Origin: CALBZE01 sp036381255 | GTDB lineage: Bacteria > Gemmatimonadota > Gemmatimonadetes > Longimicrobiales > RSA9 | Assembly: GCA_036381255.1 (NCBI GenBank) | Contig: DASVDG010000111.1 | Span: 31,144 to 95,143 of the forward strand | Reading direction: 5' to 3' | DNA: 64,000 nt | Shown here: piece by piece, positions 60,705-64,000 of the stretch | Layout of the letters: each line of letters opens with the position of its first letter | Numbering within the stretch: position 1 is the first letter of the stretch | Made by a program: the position numbers and the translations under genes | Notes under the pieces: generated by a model | The model's database searches: none | Told to the model about the DNA's origin: nothing | Seen by the model: the letters and a program-made list of their open reading frames with translations, nothing else

Positions 60705-60733
60705 GCCGGGCGCGGGGACCCCTCGCGCCCGGC
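60705..60733 (+). terminator. Stem-loop after the cupredoxin gene
   Basis: Perfect 10-bp arms GCCGGGCGCG (60705-60714) and 60724-60733 with a nine-base loop, 17 bp after the stop; no U-tract. Confidence 0.6.
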
Positions 60734-60785
60734 GCTGCCGGCCCCGGGCGCGAGGCCCGGCCCCGTGAACCCGCATCTCCCGCCC

Positions 60786-60802
60786 GTGTATACAATATGG
60801 GC
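60786..60802. promoter_or_regulatory. Operator-like element upstream of gntR (GTGTATA-CAA-TATGGGC)
   Basis: Keeps the ATA-N3-TAT core and contains the exact palindrome TGTATACA (60787-60794), a sequence typical of some GntR/FCD operators. It lies about 175 bp before the regulator gene and could be its own control site. Confidence 0.4.
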
Positions 60803-60977
60803 ATCCCACAGCGTCACGGGCAGCCGCGCCGGTGGTAGCGGGCGCAGAGGCGCCGGCCTATACTTCGACGCCCGACGGAGCCCATGTCCCGTAGGCGCTG
60901 ACCGCTTACGGGAGGCGGAATCGCGGCCAGAGCGTGGGGTGGAAGCGGAGATCCAATCGGCAACAGCGAGGCGATGA

Positions 60978-61709
60978 ATGGCGGGGTCTACGGGAAATCC
61001 GGCACGCACCGGCAACGGACCGCGGCCGGGTGGCAGCGCCGGAACGCCGCTTCGACGGCAGACGGTCGCGACCATGACGCTCGAGGCGCTGCGGGAGCGC
61101 ATCCTTCGCGGGGATTATCCGGAAGGCGCGCCGCTGCGGCAGGACGCACTGGCGGCGGAATTCGGGGTGAGCCGGATCCCGGTGCGGGAGGCGCTCCGGC
61201 AGTTGGAGGCCGAGGGTCTGGTGACGATCAACCCGCACCATGGCGCGACGGTGTCGGCGCTGTCGATCGAGGAGGTGCGCGAGCTCTTCGAGCTGCGCGC
61301 GCTGATCGAGTCGGATCTGCTGCGGCGGGCGGTGCCGCACCTGACGCCGGCCGACCTGGACCGGGCGGACGAGATCCTGGCCAAGTACGAGGAGGCGTTC
61401 CGCGCCGGCGACGTCTCCGAGTGGGGCGCGTTGAACTGGCAGTTCCATTCGACGCTGCTGACGCCGGCGGGCCGGCCGCTGACGATGGGCGTGGTGGAGA
61501 GCTTGCAGAACCAGAGTGACCGGTACATCCGGCTGCAGCTGTCGCTGACGAGCGCACAGACGCGGGCGAACGAGGAGCATCACGCGATCGCGGATGCGGT
61601 TCGGGAGGGCGAAGTGGACCGCGCCTGCGCGCTTCTCGCGGCGCACATCACGGGCGCGGGTCGCTCGCTGCTGACCTTCCTGCGGGAGCATCGCGCGTCG
61701 GAGAGTTAG
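60978..61709 (+). CDS. GntR-family regulator, FCD (FadR-like) subgroup
   Basis: A 243-residue regulator. The N-terminal winged helix-turn-helix spans about residues 30-95 (LEALRERILRGDYPEGAPL, DALAAEFGVSRIPVREALRQL, EGLVTINPHHGATV), a classic GntR signature. The C-terminal FCD all-helical domain shows ELFELRALIESDLLRRAVPH, NWQFHSTLL and EEHHAIADAVREGEVDRACALL, with His residues that often bind a metal and a carboxylate ligand. It is followed 50 bp later by the aldehyde dehydrogenase and then the epimerase, so it likely senses a hydroxyproline-pathway intermediate or related acid. It is a candidate for the operator family in this region. Start ATG at 60978 has GCGAGGCGATGA upstream. Confidence 0.92.
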   Translation: MAGSTGNPARTGNGPRPGGSAGTPLRRQTVATMTLEALRERILRGDYPEGAPLRQDALAAEFGVSRIPVREALRQLEAEGLVTINPHHGATVSALSIEEVRELFELRALIESDLLRRAVPHLTPADLDRADEILAKYEEAFRAGDVSEWGALNWQFHSTLLTPAGRPLTMGVVESLQNQSDRYIRLQLSLTSAQTRANEEHHAIADAVREGEVDRACALLAAHITGAGRSLLTFLREHRASES

Positions 61710-61759
61710 CGCAGGTCGGAGTTTCGCGTGGAATCCCCCTTACATCGCGGGCAGGAACG

Positions 61760-63217
61760 ATGGCGACCGTAGCCGGGACCGTCGAGGTCAGGCCGTTCAT
61801 CGGCGGCCACTTCCGTGAGAGTGCGTCGGACGGCTCCTTCGCGAGCCTCAACCCGTCGGCGGCGGCGGAGGTCGTGGCGCGGGTCCCCGAGGGCGCGCCC
61901 GAGGACGTCGTGCGGGCGGTGGACGCCGCCGCGGAGGCGCTGCCGGCGTGGAGGCGGCTGCCGGGGCCGGCGCGGGCGGAGCATCTGCATCGCTGGGCGG
62001 GCGCGATCGAGGCGCGGCAGGAGGAGCTGGCGCGGGCGGTCGCGCGGGAGGTCGGCAAGCCGATCGCGGAGGCGCGCGGCGAGGTCCGGCGCTGCGTCGT
62101 GATCCTGCGCTACTACGCGGGCGAAGCGGTGCGGGCGGCGGGCGAGGTGATCCCGGCGCAGGCGGAGGGCGTGCTCCAGTTCACGCTGCGCGAGCCGCTC
62201 GGCGTGGTGGCGCTGATCACACCGTGGAACTTCCCGCTCGCGATCCCGCTGTGGAAGGCGGCGCCCGCCCTGGCGTTCGGCAACACGGTCGTGCTGAAGC
62301 CGGCGGAGCATTCGTCGTACGTGGCGATGCTGCTGGCGGAGACCGCCGTGGCAGCGGACCTTCCGCCCGGCATCTTCAACGTCGTGCCGGGCGCGGGCCC
62401 GGTGGTGGGCGCGGCGCTGGCGCGGGCGGAGGCGGTGAAGGGGATCAGCTTCACCGGCTCGACGGCGGTCGGCGCGCGCGTCGCGGCGATCGCGGCGGAG
62501 CGCAACATCCGCTATCAGACGGAGATGGGCGGCAAGAACGTGGCGATCGTCGCCGCGGACGCGGATCTCGATCACGCCGCGCGGCTGACCGCGGCGGGCG
62601 CGATGCGGTACGCCGGGCAGAAGTGCACGGCGACGAGCCGCGTCGTCGTGGCGCGCGAAGTCGAGGCGCGGTTCGTCGAGAAGCTGCGCGAGGCGATCGC
62701 CGCGCTGCCGCTCGGCCCGGTCGATGATCCGGCCGCGGCGGTCGGCCCGCTGATCGACGCGCCGGCGCTCGACCGGGTGCGGGCCGCGCTTGCCGACGCG
62801 GGCGGCGAGGTGGTGGTCGGCGGCGGCGCCCCCGATGATCCGCGCTTCTCGGCCGGCTACTTCATCGAGCCCGCGCTCGTGCGGGGCGTCGACCCCGACT
62901 CCCGGCTGGCGCAGGACGAGATCTTCGGCCCGGTGCTGGCCGTGATGGCCGCGGACGATCCGGACGAGGCGATCGCGCTCGCGAACCGTACGCGCTACGG
63001 CCTGAGCGCGTCGCTGTTCACGCGGGACCTGCGCTCGGCGCTCGACTACATCCACCGCATCGAGGTCGGGCTGGTCCGGGTCAACGGCGACACGACGGGC
63101 GTCGACCCGCACGCGCCGTTCGGCGGGTTCAAGGCCTCGAGCTCCGGCAGCCGCGAGCAGGGGCCGGCGGCGCGGGAGTTCTACACCGAAATCAAGACCG
63201 TCCAGGTCCAGGGCTGA
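61760..63217 (+). CDS. Aldehyde dehydrogenase, probable 2-oxoglutarate-semialdehyde dehydrogenase
   Basis: A 485-residue NAD(P)-dependent aldehyde dehydrogenase. Active-site elements are ITPWNFPLAIP (Asn157), FTGSTAVGARVA, EMGGKN (Glu256) and AGQKCTATSR (catalytic Cys289), plus EIFGPVLAV and GLVRVNGDTTGVDPHAPFGG near the end, the latter typical of the 2-oxoglutarate-semialdehyde/KGSA group. That group turns 2-oxoglutarate semialdehyde, the last intermediate of hydroxyproline, arabinose or glucarate breakdown, into 2-oxoglutarate. The neighbouring epimerase favours the hydroxyproline route. GCAGGAACG precedes the ATG. It lies 50 bp after the GntR gene and 20 bp before the epimerase, forming one operon. 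Confidence 0.92.
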   Translation: MATVAGTVEVRPFIGGHFRESASDGSFASLNPSAAAEVVARVPEGAPEDVVRAVDAAAEALPAWRRLPGPARAEHLHRWAGAIEARQEELARAVAREVGKPIAEARGEVRRCVVILRYYAGEAVRAAGEVIPAQAEGVLQFTLREPLGVVALITPWNFPLAIPLWKAAPALAFGNTVVLKPAEHSSYVAMLLAETAVAADLPPGIFNVVPGAGPVVGAALARAEAVKGISFTGSTAVGARVAAIAAERNIRYQTEMGGKNVAIVAADADLDHAARLTAAGAMRYAGQKCTATSRVVVAREVEARFVEKLREAIAALPLGPVDDPAAAVGPLIDAPALDRVRAALADAGGEVVVGGGAPDDPRFSAGYFIEPALVRGVDPDSRLAQDEIFGPVLAVMAADDPDEAIALANRTRYGLSASLFTRDLRSALDYIHRIEVGLVRVNGDTTGVDPHAPFGGFKASSSGSREQGPAAREFYTEIKTVQVQG

Positions 63218-63237
63218 CGCCGGAGTCGAAGACTGCC

Positions 63238-64000
63238 GTGACAGACGAATCCCGTTTTCCCGATGCGATCACGGTCGTGGACTCGCACACGGAGGGCGAG
63301 CCGACGCGGGTCGTGATCGACGGCTGGCCCATGCCCGCCGGCCGGACCATGGCCGAGCGGCGCGCCGACCTGATCGCGCGCCAGGACCACCTGCGCAGCG
63401 CCGTCGTGCGCGAGCCGCGCGGGCACGAGGCCGTCGTCGGCGCGCTGCTGACGCCGCCGGTCGAGCCCGGCTCCGCGGCGGGCGTCATCTTCTTCAACAA
63501 CGTGGGGTGTCTGGGGATGTGCGGCCACGGGCTGATCGGCGTGGTCCGCACGCTCGAGCACCTCGGGCGGCTGGCGCCCGGGCCGGTGCGGATCGACACG
63601 CCCGTCGGCACCGTCGGCGCGGAGCTCGGCGAAGGCGGCGCGGTCACGATCCGGAACGTCCCGGCGTCGTGCCATGCGCTGGACGTCGCCGTGGAGGTGC
63701 CGGGGCTCGGACGCGTCGTCGGCGACGTCGCCTGGGGCGGCAACTGGTTCTATCTCGTCGCCTCGCCCGGCATCGAGATCGCGCCGCCCAACGTCGGGCG
63801 GCTCACTGCATTCTCGCGCGCGGTGCGCAGCGCGCTCGCCGCGGCCGGCGTGCGCGGCGCGGACGGCGCGGCGATCGATCACATCGAAGTTCAATCGCCG
63901 CTTGCAGGCGGCCGGCGCGGCGCCCGCGGCTTCGTGCTCTGTCCCGGCGACGCGTACGACCGCTCGCCGTGCGGCACCGGCACGAGCGCGAAGCTCGCAT
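63238..64000 (+). CDS. 4-hydroxyproline epimerase / proline racemase family protein (3' end outside window)
   Basis: The first 254 residues are visible. The proline racemase fold shows TVVDSHTEGEPTRVV at the N-terminus, FFNNVGCLGMCGHGLIG with the first catalytic Cys (Cys95), and SPCGTGTSAKLA with the second (Cys245). Both catalytic cysteines are present, so an epimerase/racemase is expected rather than the dehydratase subgroup, which has Thr at the first position. The 4-hydroxyproline epimerase reaction (trans-4-hydroxy-L-proline to cis-4-hydroxy-D-proline) fits the aldehyde dehydrogenase just upstream. The start is a GTG at 63238 with CGGAG about 13 bases before it. The flavin-dependent D-hydroxyproline dehydrogenase expected next in the pathway may lie beyond the window. 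Confidence 0.9.
   Translation, partial: MTDESRFPDAITVVDSHTEGEPTRVVIDGWPMPAGRTMAERRADLIARQDHLRSAVVREPRGHEAVVGALLTPPVEPGSAAGVIFFNNVGCLGMCGHGLIGVVRTLEHLGRLAPGPVRIDTPVGTVGAELGEGGAVTIRNVPASCHALDVAVEVPGLGRVVGDVAWGGNWFYLVASPGIEIAPPNVGRLTAFSRAVRSALAAAGVRGADGAAIDHIEVQSPLAGGRRGARGFVLCPGDAYDRSPCGTGTSAKLA

Noticed and set aside
1..64000. tRNA, rRNA or CRISPR sequences
   Set aside because: No cloverleaf-like TTCGANNC/CCA patterns, rRNA stretches or regularly spaced repeats were found by reading both strands; a covariance-model search would be decisive.

Overview
The window is high-GC bacterial DNA from a non-phototrophic heterotroph, most likely a member of Gemmatimonadota. Signs of this are SusC/SusD-type outer-membrane uptake genes outside a Bacteroidetes-like (AT-richer) context, many secreted Ala-rich lipoproteins and metallopeptidases, a PVC-type propeller dehydrogenase, and an ECF sigma factor of the type common in that phylum. 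The assignment is inference from gene content; no rRNA, tRNA or CRISPR array was found. Both ends of the window cut through genes.

Region 1 (1-20.4 kb) is a mosaic of short units: a membrane patatin-like lipase (cut by the left edge), a lytic transglycosylase with an Arg-rich head, a six-hairpin glycosidase, a beta-propeller lipoprotein, and a decayed subtilisin-type gene fused to the tail of a tyrosine recombinase. They are followed by a phosphatase/fructosamine-kinase pair, an orphan multi-sensor histidine kinase, an O-methyltransferase, a YtcJ-type amidohydrolase, an aspartate aminotransferase, an M28 peptidase, an OsmC protein and an ECF sigma factor without an adjacent anti-sigma gene.

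Region 2 (20.6-30 kb) is mostly minus strand: a secreted amidohydrolase, infC (which appears to start on AUC), small envelope proteins, a lysine-6-dehydrogenase-like enzyme and an M1 aminopeptidase. A lipoprotein and a CPBP membrane protease follow on the plus strand.

Region 3 (30-64 kb) is a catabolic region. An ornithine-cyclodeaminase-family reductase and a DHDPS-family lyase/deaminase lie on the plus strand. Opposite them is a compact seven-gene minus-strand operon: cupin, Tm-1-like (UPF0261) protein, PEP-hydrolase-like TIM barrel, TonB receptor, and GlcD, GlcE and GlcF. Divergent from it are SusC, SusD, a plug-only lipoprotein, an FG-GAP lipoprotein and a GH31 glycosidase. Malate synthase, a DUF885 peptidase, an FHS-type transporter, a ThuA/PVC dehydrogenase fusion with a cupredoxin, a GntR/FCD regulator, an aldehyde dehydrogenase and a hydroxyproline-epimerase-like gene follow. 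Glycolate oxidase makes glyoxylate and malate synthase consumes it; the epimerase, DHDPS-family and aldehyde dehydrogenase genes fit a hydroxyproline-to-2-oxoglutarate route.

The most interesting signal is a recurring AT-rich operator-like element in this GC-rich DNA, with core ATA-N3-TAT. Its perfect form is TTGGATA-TAT-TATCCAA upstream of malate synthase. Variants lie upstream of the reductase gene, in the cupin/SusC divergent region (two copies), and upstream of the peptidase, the transporter and gntR, several of them on top of a predicted -10 box. This suggests one undescribed regulon joining the Tm-1/PEP-hydrolase/glycolate-oxidase operon, SusCD and malate synthase. Gene ends are often marked by long GC-rich inverted repeats without U-tracts.
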